Positions 36,813 to 45,913 of a stretch of DNA of 64,000 nt are shown piece after piece. The position numbers and the translations under genes were made by a program. Position 1 is the stretch's first letter. Each line of letters opens with the position of its first letter. The notes beneath the pieces are model-generated. The model saw only the letters and a list, made by a program, of their open reading frames with translations, had not been told where the DNA came from and searched no databases. The stretch spans positions 62,001-126,000 of the forward strand of contig NZ_LUAV01000022.1 in assembly GCF_002078505.1 (NCBI RefSeq), in the 5' to 3' direction. Origin of the DNA: Ensifer aridi (GTDB taxonomy: Bacteria > Pseudomonadota > Alphaproteobacteria > Rhizobiales > Rhizobiaceae).

Positions 36813-37440
36813 TTAGACGATCAGCCGGGCCGCTCGTCCATTCTTTCGTTCCGCGTTGTTGTAATAGCTGGCCGCTTGGGTCAACGATTTGTGCAGCGCT
36901 TGCTGCATCGCTTCGGGCAGCGGAATACCGCGGTTTGCCGCCTCTGCAGATAGCCAGATCTTAAGCCGTGCGCCGAAAACAGCGTGGATCGAGCCCGCCC
37001 TGCTTACAGCGCCGTTTCACGATCAGGTTGACCGACTGCGGCGTGATCGCCCGCCGGTCGACATTGCCCCACTGGTCGATGCGTCGAAACACCGGTCCCT
37101 CCCTGATCGCGGCTTCGGCCAGCCATCGCTTCAAGGCGGTGACCGGCCGGCCGATCAAAAGCACGTGCTCGCTGTCGTCACTCGTTGTGGTTTTGGTGCG
37201 GCCGAGATGAATTGTGATGCAGGGCAGGGGCGGGGAGTTCTTGTCGTTCGCGTCGGCGCTGACCGGCTCCTCGTCGACGAGATCCTCGATCCGAAAGCCC
37301 CGCCACTTCCGAGCGCGACGACCGCCGGAGGCAAGTGCGGTCAGGAGCAGCGCCTGGTCACGCAGGTCGTCCAGCCGATTGCGGCCAAGGGCATCTGCGC
37401 CGCTATCCACGCTGCCTCTCCCCTGGCGGGCCGCCTCTAT
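36813..37440 (-). pseudogene. Tyrosine recombinase (phage integrase), C-terminal remnant
   Basis: Minus strand: RLDDLRDQALLLTALASGGR, FRIEDL, then HVLLIGRPVTALKRWLAEAA, AITPQSVNLIVKRRCKQGG. After one frame change AHGLRSGYL is readable (His and Arg of the active site), and after another GIPLPEAMQQALHKSLTQAA and SYYNNAER (Tyr nucleophile region), to TAA 36813. At least two frameshifts and no N-terminal half, so it is inactive. The outer limit near 37440 is approximate. Confidence 0.65.
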
Positions 37441-37726
37441 CGATGCCATGGCAGAGCTTGCAGGTCTGGTCGAGCGTCGTGATGTCGGAACCGTCCCGCC
37501 CTTCGTGCATGAGGCCTTCAGGAAGATCCGGAGAGGGGAGGGAGAGCAGGCGCCGGGAGAACCCGCCGCCGCGTCCCAGGAGGAAACCGCTGAGCTAAAA
37601 CTGCGGCCGATGGCGATTACCGTCGCCTGGCGCTGCAGGTCCTCAATAGCCAAGCTTGGAAGACCATGCCGGCGAGCAGCGGCAGGAAGAAGAATCACGT
37701 GATCGGTCGCCTGATAAACCGTGCCC

Positions 37727-38644
37727 TCAGCGGCGGATAAGTCCAAACCGGTGTGCTTCGTCCAGCAGGTCCCGGACGGAGGAGGGCTGCCATTTCTTGC
37801 CGCCGCGCGCAGGGCGTTCTCCCATCTGGTCCAGTTGAGCGGCAATGCCGCGAAGCGACAGATCGGGATCGGCAATGGCGATCGCCGCCACCACCTTCAT
37901 CAGATGGTCCTTGGGAGCGCGGCGAGGGGACCGGGCGAGAAGCTCTTTTTCCGCGAGCTTTTCGCGGACCAAGCGATGAACGGCGCGACGAAGGCGCTCG
38001 ACGGTCAAGTCGTGGCCGCGGCGATTGAGCACCCGCACGACATTGTCCCAACTGTGCTGAGGCCGGAGTTGCCGCACCATCGGCAGCCACATCTGCGCGG
38101 ACGCAATGAGCTCGTCGAGATAGAGTTTCTCGCGTGCTTTTGAGACTGCTTTGATTGCCTCCGGTCGTCGTTCTCGCAGGCCGGGGTTTCCAGGGAGCTT
38201 GCCGCGCGCCTTCGCCGCCTTGATGCCGGCTTTGGTGCGTTCGGCGATCAGCGCTCTCTCGAGCTGCGCGACCGCACCGAGAACCTGGAGGGAAAACATG
38301 CCCTGCGGGGTCGAGGTATCGATCGGATCGCGGATCGATCGAAAATGAACCCCGCGTTGCTCGAGATCCTCGATCACTGTCAAGAGATGGCTCACCGATC
38401 GGGCCAATCGATCGAGGCGGACAACGACGAGGACGTCTCCCGCAGTGAGCTCTCCGAGCAGCCGCGTCAAGACTGGCCTGGCGCGCGATGCCCCGGAGCC
38501 ATGCTCCTGATAGATCCGATCGCAGCCGGCGGCCCGCAGCTCGTCCATCTGGGCATCGTGGACCTGGACGTCCGTCGACACGCGGGCATAGCCTATCAGC
38601 CGCTTTAGAGGCTGTTGAACGTTAACTCTTTGTGGCTTCGCCAT
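37727..38644 (-). CDS. Serine recombinase (resolvase/invertase family)
   Basis: 305 residues from ATG 38644. The N-terminal catalytic domain is complete: RLIGYARVSTDVQVHDAQMD (nucleophile Ser in YARVST), GDVLVVVRLDRLARSVSHLL (DRLxRS motif), then PQGMFSLQVLGAVAQLERAL and ERTKAGIKAAKARGKLPGNP. The C-terminal half (about residues 190-305) is longer than in Tn3 resolvases and contains HTH-like segments (LSLRGIAAQLDQMGERPARG). In the family it cuts and rejoins DNA at a paired res/dif-like site. The inverted repeat 420 bp upstream (39068-39098) is a candidate target. Confidence 0.9.
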   Translation of the reverse strand: MAKPQRVNVQQPLKRLIGYARVSTDVQVHDAQMDELRAAGCDRIYQEHGSGASRARPVLTRLLGELTAGDVLVVVRLDRLARSVSHLLTVIEDLEQRGVHFRSIRDPIDTSTPQGMFSLQVLGAVAQLERALIAERTKAGIKAAKARGKLPGNPGLRERRPEAIKAVSKAREKLYLDELIASAQMWLPMVRQLRPQHSWDNVVRVLNRRGHDLTVERLRRAVHRLVREKLAEKELLARSPRRAPKDHLMKVVAAIAIADPDLSLRGIAAQLDQMGERPARGGKKWQPSSVRDLLDEAHRFGLIRR

Positions 38645-39067
38645 CGCGCTTTCAACGGCCTTGTTTCGAGGTGATTTGTACAGACAAGAAATGCGCGAGA
38701 AATTGTTCCTTTGCAAGCGTGGTTTATGGTCGAAACGGAAGGCCGTACAGCGCGAAATCTGGTTTGCAAGAAGTCGGGCCGTCGAAGATTGAGAAACCGC
38801 TTCAGTGGCCTTCTGTGGCCAAAACGTCGGGAAACCAGCCGTCTCGAAGAAAGCCGAGCATCGCCCTGTCGCTTCAGGCGAGCCTTGGATCTGAAAAACG
38901 ATCCGGTGGCGCTCCGCGGCCGGGCGCTCGGGAGAGGTCCAGTCCACTCGACCCGGCAAATTGAGTCGCTGAATAGGGGTGGGGAAGGGACTGAAAAGCC
39001 CGGATTTCCGGGGGAATCCACCGATCCAGGAGGACCGACAGTAGGCGATTTGCAGTTTCAAATCCGT
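38645..39067. other. Intergenic region upstream of the serine recombinase
   Basis: About 420 bp without a supported gene. The open frame continuing upstream of the recombinase start has no family resemblance and is treated as non-coding. Confidence 0.4.
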
Positions 39068-39098
39068 CACTTCCGATAAGCATTACTTATCGGAAGTG
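39068..39098. repeat. 13-bp perfect inverted repeat, candidate recombination site
   Basis: Arms CACTTCCGATAAG and CTTATCGGAAGTG around a 5-bp CATTA centre. It lies between the serine recombinase and the intact RHE_PE00001 gene. A perfect dyad of this length is typical of a recombinase crossover or accessory site; a hairpin terminator is unlikely because no T-run follows. Confidence 0.5.
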
Positions 39099-39173
39099 AG
39101 GCGTTGTCGCCACAATATCATCCAGTGACGAACCATAACTATCCACTAGAGTTCGTTTAGCAAATCATTTACC

Positions 39174-40319
39174 ATGATTTCAATGCGTTACAGTCTTGCC
39201 AACTTGCCACTCCAGAGCCTGTTGCGGCCCATATCGGACGCGGGCATCGCGCTGGCGCGTCTCGACGAGCGGGTCGCTCGCTCGCCGGTCGGGGAAGGGT
39301 GGATTGAACGCATGCATTTCGCCGATGCCTGCGCTTCGCTGTGGATAGACGGTGAGCTCGTGCATCTCGAAGACCTCGTTCTTCACGACGCCACAAAGGA
39401 TGTCCGCACGCCCACCCACGAACTGACCATAGCCCGCGATGTCTTGCGCAGCCGCCGGCGGATTGCGGCGCAGCCATCCGACTGGGCGCTGTCGGCCGAC
39501 GGCCTTCGTAGCCTCCGGGGCCAGGCGTGGCCGGCAGCATCAGATGGTGCGGCCAGCGCCGGGGGGAGAAGCGGCGGCGGGTCGGAGGTCGAAGCGGCCG
39601 CAGCAGGGGAGGGGGAGAATAACGGCAATGAAGATGCCAATCCGCTCGACGCCGAGTTCGCCGCCATCGATGCGGTGCTCGCTCGTTCCGACGCCGCCAT
39701 CGAACAAGCGAGAGCGCCCAGCCTCGCCGGCGCTCGCGAACGAGATCCGTTGGTCTATGATCTCGACTGGGACGAGGACGAGCGGCTGGAGGAATGGCGT
39801 GGCGTGCTGCGGCAGGCACAGGACCTGCCGGCGGTGCTGCAGGCGATCGTTGCCCTAGATGCCTGGAACGAGTTGGCCGTGCTACAGCATGCGCCCTGGC
39901 TCGGCCGACTGCTGGCGGCCTCGATCCTGCGCCAGGGCGGCGCCACGTCAACAGCGCATCTCGTTGCGTTCAATCTCGGTCTCAAAACCATCCCCGTCGA
40001 TCGTCGTCGGCATCGCGATCATGAGACCCGGCTGCTCGCCATTGCCCAAGGGCTGATCGCGGCGGCCGAGATCGGGATGAAGGAGCATGACCGGCTGGCG
40101 CTCGCGAAAACGATGATGGACCGAAAACTGGAAGGGCGCCGGACGTCGTCGAAGCTGCCGAAACTGGTCGAGCTCGTCATGGCAAAACCGTTGGTCTCGG
40201 CCGGCATGGTGGCGAACACCCTCGAGGTGACGCCGCAGGCGGCGCGGCGGATTGTTTTGGAGCTCGGTCTGCGCGAGATGACGGGGAGGGGTAGGTTTCG
40301 GGCATGGGGGATAGTTTGA
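39174..40319 (+). CDS. RHE_PE00001-family protein (DUF1612 / HTH), intact copy
   Basis: 381 residues from ATG 39174 (ATG 39183 possible). Domains: an N-terminal block with ERMHFADACASLWIDGELVH and THELTIARDVLRSRRRI; a low-complexity Ala/Gly/Glu linker at about 125-165; a C-terminal DUF1612-type domain (DEDERLEEWRGVLRQAQDLP, NLGLKTIPVDRRRHRDHETR); and a final HTH (VSAGMVANTLEVTPQAARRI). The family recurs on rhizobial repABC plasmids, sometimes beside the replicator; its function is unknown. It is an inverted paralogue of 32079-33183. About 35 bp around the start (AGAGTTC...TTTCAATG) are shared with that copy. Confidence 0.8.
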   Translation: MISMRYSLANLPLQSLLRPISDAGIALARLDERVARSPVGEGWIERMHFADACASLWIDGELVHLEDLVLHDATKDVRTPTHELTIARDVLRSRRRIAAQPSDWALSADGLRSLRGQAWPAASDGAASAGGRSGGGSEVEAAAAGEGENNGNEDANPLDAEFAAIDAVLARSDAAIEQARAPSLAGARERDPLVYDLDWDEDERLEEWRGVLRQAQDLPAVLQAIVALDAWNELAVLQHAPWLGRLLAASILRQGGATSTAHLVAFNLGLKTIPVDRRRHRDHETRLLAIAQGLIAAAEIGMKEHDRLALAKTMMDRKLEGRRTSSKLPKLVELVMAKPLVSAGMVANTLEVTPQAARRIVLELGLREMTGRGRFRAWGIV

Positions 40320-40407
40320 TGGCCGTTCTTCGAAAACGTCGTCATCAGCGACTAGCATACCGACCGAGTGCATTTTGTATCGAGCGCCGCCATTGCATGT
40401 GTGATGC

Positions 40408-41289
40408 TTAGCGCTTGAAGCGTGGCGTCCAACTTTCAATCAACTCCTGCTGCTCGTCCTCTTCGTCAGGCTCCAATTCCTGCCCAATCTTGGTAGACGT
40501 GAGAACAGTCAGCACTTTTCCGTAGGTGCCAAGGCCAAGGGACTCCTCCTTCACCGTCTCGCGTGTGGGGCCTCCTAGCCATTCTCGGACATCGATTTCA
40601 TCCTTGACTCGCTCGCCGGCGGCGACACGCCTCGGATCAGCGGCGAGCGTGGCAGTTACAGTCCCCAAGGGCAACTTGATACCCTTACGAAGCCAGTCAA
40701 GCTTTGGGAGGGATTTCATGGCCTCGGACATGAAGCAGTAATCGATGACACCGGCGGTGCTCATGATTACGGCGGTAGCAGCATCGCCGACTTCTGCATA
40801 TCGGATTGCCGCGGCCGTCCTTGAGGCCACACAAAGATCGGCGACGGCTTCGATTGCCGACAAGCCGGGCTCGCGGCGGTCGATTTCCTTGCGGAATGGC
40901 TTTTCCGGCATCAGCAAACCAGCTGCGAAATGGTCGGCCTCAAGCTCATAGGGATCATTCGTGACGAATCCGCCGCGAGAAACGTGAACGCCGTTCTGAA
41001 TAACTTGATCTACGTGACCCGGAAGAAAATAATGGCCAAGCTCGTGGGCCACGCTGAATCGTTGAAACCCTTCGCTGCGGATATGGGTCGCATAGACGAT
41101 GCCGAAGTCGTTTCCGTGTCGGAGCAGCATTCCTGAGACGCCATCGACCTTTTCCGGTTTGCCCTCCACCATGATGTCGCGGCTCGCGGCAATTGCAAAG
41201 GGATCAACCGGAAGCGATAGGAGTTCCTCCTCCTTGAGCAGAGCCTCAGCAGCCTGCCGTGCCATCTTAAGGCTGAATACCTTGCTCAT
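40408..41289 (-). CDS. ImmA/IrrE-family metallopeptidase
   Basis: 293 residues; the ATG overlaps the XRE stop as ATGA. The zinc-binding motif is in FSVAHELGHYFLPGHVDQ (HExxH), with the third ligand region YELEADHFAAGLLMP. In the ICE/phage paradigm such peptidases cleave the partner XRE repressor and switch on the adjacent genes. Here the pair lies divergent from the CBASS operon, so it may control CBASS expression, as HTH-ImmA pairs do for several defence operons. Confidence 0.85.
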   Translation of the reverse strand: MSKVFSLKMARQAAEALLKEEELLSLPVDPFAIAASRDIMVEGKPEKVDGVSGMLLRHGNDFGIVYATHIRSEGFQRFSVAHELGHYFLPGHVDQVIQNGVHVSRGGFVTNDPYELEADHFAAGLLMPEKPFRKEIDRREPGLSAIEAVADLCVASRTAAAIRYAEVGDAATAVIMSTAGVIDYCFMSEAMKSLPKLDWLRKGIKLPLGTVTATLAADPRRVAAGERVKDEIDVREWLGGPTRETVKEESLGLGTYGKVLTVLTSTKIGQELEPDEEDEQQELIESWTPRFKR

Positions 41290-41645
41290 CCACCCGAACC
41301 CTTTTTCTCAGCCGCGCGTCGCGCGAGCATCTGCAGAAAGTCCTTCGCAATTTCACGGTCATTTCCTGTCAGCTTGCTCATGTCGCGGAACAGCGGGTCG
41401 CCATCCTTTGCAAGTTCTGGTTCTTCGGATCGCCCCAGCAGGTAATCGGTCGTAATCTCGAGAGCGTTTGCTAATCGGCGAAGTGAGTCGAACGACGGTT
41501 TGCGTGTACCTGTCTCAAAATGAGCGATGGAGCTTGCTGGCATCCCCGCTTTTTTCGCGAGTTCATCCTGATTGTAACCTCTTAGAATCCGGGCACTTTT
41601 CAGCCGTTCCTGAAAAATTTGCGACGGGTTCTTTTCTTCTGGCAT
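41286..41645 (-). CDS. XRE-family transcriptional repressor
   Basis: 119 residues from ATG 41645, which has GGAG 6 nt upstream. The HTH reads LKSARILRGYNQDELAKKAG, MPASSIAHFETGTRKPSFDS, LRRLANALEITTDYLLGR, a textbook Cro/C1 fold. It is coupled to the ImmA peptidase and divergent from the patatin gene, with only 97 bp between the two starts. The dyad at 41675-41704 is its probable operator. Confidence 0.85.
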   Translation of the reverse strand: MPEEKNPSQIFQERLKSARILRGYNQDELAKKAGMPASSIAHFETGTRKPSFDSLRRLANALEITTDYLLGRSEEPELAKDGDPLFRDMSKLTGNDREIAKDFLQMLARRAAEKKGSGG

Positions 41646-41674
41646 GTCTACTCCGGCATGTAAAACTTGACGAG

Positions 41675-41704
41675 TTGTAAACCAAATCATATATGGTTAG
41701 ACAA
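41675..41704. promoter_or_regulatory. Putative XRE operator in the divergent CBASS promoter
   Basis: TTGTAAACC-N11-GGTTAGACAA is an imperfect dyad centred between the XRE repressor and the CBASS operon. GTAAACC-N11-GGTAAAC at 33201-33225 has the same half-sites and spacing, suggesting that one regulator could read both. Confidence 0.5.
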
Positions 41705-41742
41705 TTATCTCATGTCGAACGCGACAAGTGAAGAGAAGAACG

Positions 41743-42924
41743 ATGGCGGCAGGTAATCCAGATGCAGTTGTAGCTACCGCGCCGCCAGACAAGGCGGTCG
41801 TTCCGTCGCGCGAGCGCCCCTTCCGTGTCCTGAGCCTTGACGGCGGCGGAATGCGCGGGATCTACACCGCGGCGTTTCTCGCGCGGCTTATCGATCAGTT
41901 CGCGCGCATTCGCGGGACAAACGCGCTCGATCTCGGCGCCGGCTTCGATCTCATCACCGGCACCAGCACTGGCGCGATCGTCGGATGTGCTCTTGCCGTC
42001 GGACGTCCAATGCAAGAGGTTGTAAGCCTTTATCGCGATCACGGGCCGAAAATCTTTCCACATCGCATTACTGGAAAGCGCAGCGCTCTCTTTCGTGCGG
42101 CACGCGGAAGCCGGTATGTGCGCCAGGGGGATCAGGCGCTTCGCGAGGCGCTGACGAGTGTCCTCGGCACCAGGACGATGCTTGATGTTTTCCAGGCGCG
42201 CAATATTTCCCTTTCCATCCCTGCGGTTCTGATGAGCACGCACCGAGCATGGGTTTTCAAGAAGACGCCGCGTAGTGGTGTGCGGGACGACCTCTATCCT
42301 CTCGTCGACGTCTGCATGGCGACAAGTGCCGCGCCAATCTACCGGTCGCTTGCTGCGATCGATGATCCCAATTCGGCCGGCGGGCCGAAGCAGGTCTTCG
42401 CCGATGGCGGGCTCTGGGCCAACAACCCGATCATGGTTGGTCTCGTCGATGCTCTGACCATTGCCAGACCCGATCAGCCGATAGAAATCTACTCGCTCGG
42501 GACCTGCCCGCGTCCCGAGGGCGACCATCTTGACGAAGAATCGGCTCATCGGTCGATGCTTGACTGGTCTCTCGGAGCCGACGTCGCCCCGTTGAGCATT
42601 TCCGCTCAGGAATTTGCGTTCGACAATATGGCGCGCCTTCTCGCCAATGCGATGAGCGACTGTGGGCGCTCGATTCGGCGCGTCAGGTTCCCGAACAAGG
42701 CAGTCCCCGCGAGCATGATGCGTTATCTCGCTCTGGACGATACCCGTCCTGAGGCGATGGATAGGCTTGTTCACCAGGCTCACACGGATGCGGATTTGAC
42801 GAAAAGTGCCTGCGATGATCGCAACAACCCCGATGGGGCGATGATCTTGAGTCTGATGAATGATCTACCGGCTATGCCGGTATCGGGTGTTGTGTGGCCG
42901 ACTGATGATGGCCGGAAAGGATAA
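41743..42924 (+). CDS. CapV-like patatin phospholipase, CBASS effector
   Basis: 393 residues from ATG 41743, which has an AGAGAAGA-type site; the GTG at 41728 is poorer. Patatin motifs are complete: LSLDGGGMRGIYTAAFL (oxyanion hole, 34-39), GTSTG with Ser75, and FADGGLWANNP with Asp221 of the Ser-Asp dyad. In type II CBASS, CapV is activated by cGAMP from a DncV-type enzyme and degrades the inner membrane. Followed 3 bp later by the CD-NTase gene. Confidence 0.9.
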   Translation: MAAGNPDAVVATAPPDKAVVPSRERPFRVLSLDGGGMRGIYTAAFLARLIDQFARIRGTNALDLGAGFDLITGTSTGAIVGCALAVGRPMQEVVSLYRDHGPKIFPHRITGKRSALFRAARGSRYVRQGDQALREALTSVLGTRTMLDVFQARNISLSIPAVLMSTHRAWVFKKTPRSGVRDDLYPLVDVCMATSAAPIYRSLAAIDDPNSAGGPKQVFADGGLWANNPIMVGLVDALTIARPDQPIEIYSLGTCPRPEGDHLDEESAHRSMLDWSLGADVAPLSISAQEFAFDNMARLLANAMSDCGRSIRRVRFPNKAVPASMMRYLALDDTRPEAMDRLVHQAHTDADLTKSACDDRNNPDGAMILSLMNDLPAMPVSGVVWPTDDGRKG

Positions 42925-42927
42925 GGC

Positions 42928-43974
42928 ATGTTCGACTGTTCAAAAGATGTCCGGGCCTACCACGACCAGGATGTGACGCTGCCGCAGACCGAGCAGGACA
43001 AGATGCGCAATCGGCGTGACGCCAACCGGACGCGTTTGCGCAACGGCTTGCAGAAGGCGGACAAGCCCGGCCCTCTGGAATTCGTCAAGCAGGGCAGTTA
43101 CGCGATGAAGACGATGGTCCGCGACCCGGACAATGATTACGACATCGATGACGGCGTTTATTTCGCCAAGGAGGAACTAGTCGGAGAGCGTGGCGCCGAG
43201 ATGACGTCTCTGCAAGCGCGTTCGATGGTGCGTGATGCTGTTGACGACGGAAAGTTCAAGCGGGCACCAGAGGTTCGTTCGAACTGCGTTCGAATCTTCT
43301 ACGAGGCGGGCTATCACGTCGATCTTCCCGTCTATCGTCGCGTCACGACGTCCACGATCTTCGGAGACGTATACCACTATGAGTTGGCGGCAAGCAGCGG
43401 CTGGAAGCGATCCGACGCACGCGATGTTTCGGCCTGGTATGAAGCCGAGCGTTCGAACTCTTCCGATGGCCGTCAGCTGCGCCGCATCAATCGCGACCTG
43501 AAGAAATTCGCGCGTAGCCGGTTCAGCTGGCGTTCATCGATCTTGAGCGGTTTCGGCATTACCGTCGTCTTGACTGAGCGCTACCAATATTCCACCCGTG
43601 AAGACAAGTCGCTCTACGACACGATGGTGTCGATCCGAAACAGGCTCAATTGGAACCTGGAGATCGCCCATCCGGTAACGCCGGAAAGCTACATCACCAA
43701 CGGAAATGATGACGCGCGCGCCCGATTTTTCCGCGACAAGCTGACTGATGCAATCGATATGCTCGCACCGCTGTTCGACACTGACTGCACCCGTGAAAAG
43801 GCCTTGAAATGCTGGGACAAGGTCTTTGCAACTACCTTTTTCAGTGAACGGCTGGAGGAAGAGAAAAGGGCCAATGCATTTGCGCCCGCGATCATCGGAT
43901 CAGCGGCTCTTCTCGGTCAGGCAGCCGCTGCCGCCGCTGCGGTGAGCAGCGCAGGTGGCGGACGCCATGCATGA
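42928..43974 (+). CDS. DncV-like CD-NTase of CBASS
   Basis: 348 residues. The active site is readable: FVKQGSYAMKTMV (Gly56-Ser57), DPDNDYDIDDGVYF (Asp70 and Asp72) and EAGYHVDLPVYRR (Asp132). The long C-terminal helical region and Ala-rich tail resemble Vibrio DncV-type cyclic dinucleotide synthases, which pair with patatin effectors. It should make a cyclic dinucleotide, probably cGAMP, on phage infection; product identity is inference from the CapV pairing. The C-terminus ends GGGRHA and overlaps cap2. In Cap2 systems the C-terminal residue is conjugated to targets. Confidence 0.88.
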   Translation: MFDCSKDVRAYHDQDVTLPQTEQDKMRNRRDANRTRLRNGLQKADKPGPLEFVKQGSYAMKTMVRDPDNDYDIDDGVYFAKEELVGERGAEMTSLQARSMVRDAVDDGKFKRAPEVRSNCVRIFYEAGYHVDLPVYRRVTTSTIFGDVYHYELAASSGWKRSDARDVSAWYEAERSNSSDGRQLRRINRDLKKFARSRFSWRSSILSGFGITVVLTERYQYSTREDKSLYDTMVSIRNRLNWNLEIAHPVTPESYITNGNDDARARFFRDKLTDAIDMLAPLFDTDCTREKALKCWDKVFATTFFSERLEEEKRANAFAPAIIGSAALLGQAAAAAAAVSSAGGGRHA

Positions 43975-45796
43975 CTTTAATCCATCGCTTGAATGGCGAC
44001 AGGCCGCGCTTCAGCTCGAGGCGCGGCTGCGGGACCTTCTCGGTCAGGCGCCAGAGCGATTGGACGGTCACACGATTTCGACCTCCTATCCCAAACGGAG
44101 TTGGGTCGCCGCCTGGAGAGTGAGCATTAGGTTTAGCGACGGCAAGACACGGCGTATCGATGTTGTTGCGACGGCAGCGTTTCCCAGAATCCCCGTTCGG
44201 ACTGCGTTGGTAGATCATCCCGAAGCCTTGACCTGGCCGCATGTTGAGGGTGACGGGATCCTTTGCTTGCTGCCGAATATGTCGGAGGTCGATCCCGATG
44301 ATCCAACGGCCGTCGCCGAAAATCTGCTGATCCGGTCGGTCGGTCTGATCGAGGAGCTGTTGCAGGGCGATATCATTGAACGGGACTTCAAAGAAGAGTT
44401 TCTGACCTACTGGGCCTACAAGACACATTTCGATGGCAGCCGACTGTTCAGCCTGATCCGCCCGATACCTCCATCGCGCCCCGTCTGCGTTTGGAAAGGT
44501 GAGGGCATCACCGTCGTCGGCGAAAACGAGGAGGCGCTTCTGACATGGGTTGCGCGGAGGTTTGGAGAAGGCGCAACGGGTAACACGGCGCAAGGCGCAT
44601 TCCTATGGATGGAAACTCCACCGCTTCCTGCACAGTATCCGGACACGGCAGCCGACCTCTATTCGCTGGCGGCAGAACTAGGACCCGATTCCGTTAACGC
44701 GCTCGAGGATGCCGCACGTCAAATACCTGAAGAAATTGTTACGGTCCTTGGCGCCGAAGGCCGTGGCGGCGCCGGCCTTATTGCCGTCCGGGCATTGAAT
44801 CCGAAGTTCGCACATAGTCGACCATCACCGGTCGCTGAGCCAGTGACGAAGGGATTTCGCGCTGGCAAGGCACCGCCAATATTAATCAGTCAGCGATTTT
44901 TCGGGAGGACGCCCGTGGTGAGATCGTCAGTGCAGCGCGCGGATTCGGCCTGGATACACGGACGCGGGCAGGACCCTCGAACCGAGAGGCTTCTCTCCTC
45001 CACTGTCGTGGTCATCGGTTGTGGTTCGGTCGGAGCGCCCGTCGCCTGCTCGCTGGCGCAAGCTGGCGTCGGTCATCTCGTTCTTGTCGATCTCGACGAG
45101 TTGAGCTGGCCGAATGTCGGCCGCCATCCTTTGGGGGCGACTGCGATCGGCAAGAACAAGGCGGTTGCCCTGGCTGAGCGCTTGCAGATGGATTACCCCC
45201 ATCTTCTTGTCGAAAGCCGGTCAGATGATATGACCGCTCTCCTGCAGATTGATGCCGAATTGCTCGCCGAGGCCGATCTTATCATCTCGGCGACGGGCAG
45301 TTGGGCGGCGGAGCATTCTCTGAACGACTGGCATCTCAAGCGAGGCAGGAAAAAGCCAGTCCTCCATTGCTGGACTGAAGCGCACGCTTGCGCAGGACAT
45401 GCAGTGGCAATAGCCGAAAACGGCGGATGCCTGCAATGCCATCTTGGCCGTACGGGTACCCCGGATTTCAAAGTGGTGGATTGGCCAGACGGTCTTGGTC
45501 AAAACAAGGAAGAGCCGGCGTGCGGCGCGCATTTCCAGCCTTACGGCCCTGTGGAGCTTTCATTCGTGAACGCCATGGCCAGCGACATGGCGCTCGACTG
45601 CTTGATTGACGCGCCGACTACCTCCTCCCATCGAATCTTTGCTGCCTCGCAAAAACGCATTGGGATGCTGGGTGGGGTATACAGCGCTGACTGGCGTTCC
45701 GAGTTCGGAATAAAAGATGGGGACGGTAGGGTGGTCAATCGCGACTGGAGCGGGCTTGGTTGCGCCGCTTGCCACCGGTCGCCTCCAGATAAATAA
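43967..45796 (+). CDS. cap2: Cap2: E2-E1 ubiquitin-transfer-like protein of type II CBASS
   Basis: 609 residues from ATG 43967, which overlaps the CD-NTase stop. The N-terminal E2-like domain has the active-site Cys100 in EGDGILCLLPNMSEVDPDDP. The E1/ThiF domain begins near residue 345 with VVIGCGSVGAPVACSLAQAG and VLVDLDELSWPNVGRHPLGA (adenylation). Cys pairs CLQCHLG and GCAACHR are candidate zinc ligands. In the family Cap2 conjugates the CD-NTase C-terminus to targets to prime it. The usual Cap3 (JAB/MPN) protease gene does not follow. Confidence 0.9.
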   Translation: MHDFNPSLEWRQAALQLEARLRDLLGQAPERLDGHTISTSYPKRSWVAAWRVSIRFSDGKTRRIDVVATAAFPRIPVRTALVDHPEALTWPHVEGDGILCLLPNMSEVDPDDPTAVAENLLIRSVGLIEELLQGDIIERDFKEEFLTYWAYKTHFDGSRLFSLIRPIPPSRPVCVWKGEGITVVGENEEALLTWVARRFGEGATGNTAQGAFLWMETPPLPAQYPDTAADLYSLAAELGPDSVNALEDAARQIPEEIVTVLGAEGRGGAGLIAVRALNPKFAHSRPSPVAEPVTKGFRAGKAPPILISQRFFGRTPVVRSSVQRADSAWIHGRGQDPRTERLLSSTVVVIGCGSVGAPVACSLAQAGVGHLVLVDLDELSWPNVGRHPLGATAIGKNKAVALAERLQMDYPHLLVESRSDDMTALLQIDAELLAEADLIISATGSWAAEHSLNDWHLKRGRKKPVLHCWTEAHACAGHAVAIAENGGCLQCHLGRTGTPDFKVVDWPDGLGQNKEEPACGAHFQPYGPVELSFVNAMASDMALDCLIDAPTTSSHRIFAASQKRIGMLGGVYSADWRSEFGIKDGDGRVVNRDWSGLGCAACHRSPPDK

Positions 45797-45913
45797 TGAT
45801 GATATCAAGAACGACGCGCCTCTGGCTGACTATCTTAGGGAATCGGAATTTCAAGCAAAGGCAGTCTGCGGAAGCAAAGAAACCGCGCCTGCCTGTTTTG
45901 TGAAAGCCAGGAA

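Noticed and set aside
38645..39070. N-terminal extension of the serine recombinase
   Set aside because: The open frame upstream of ATG 38644 has no resolvase similarity; the catalytic domain begins after the ATG.
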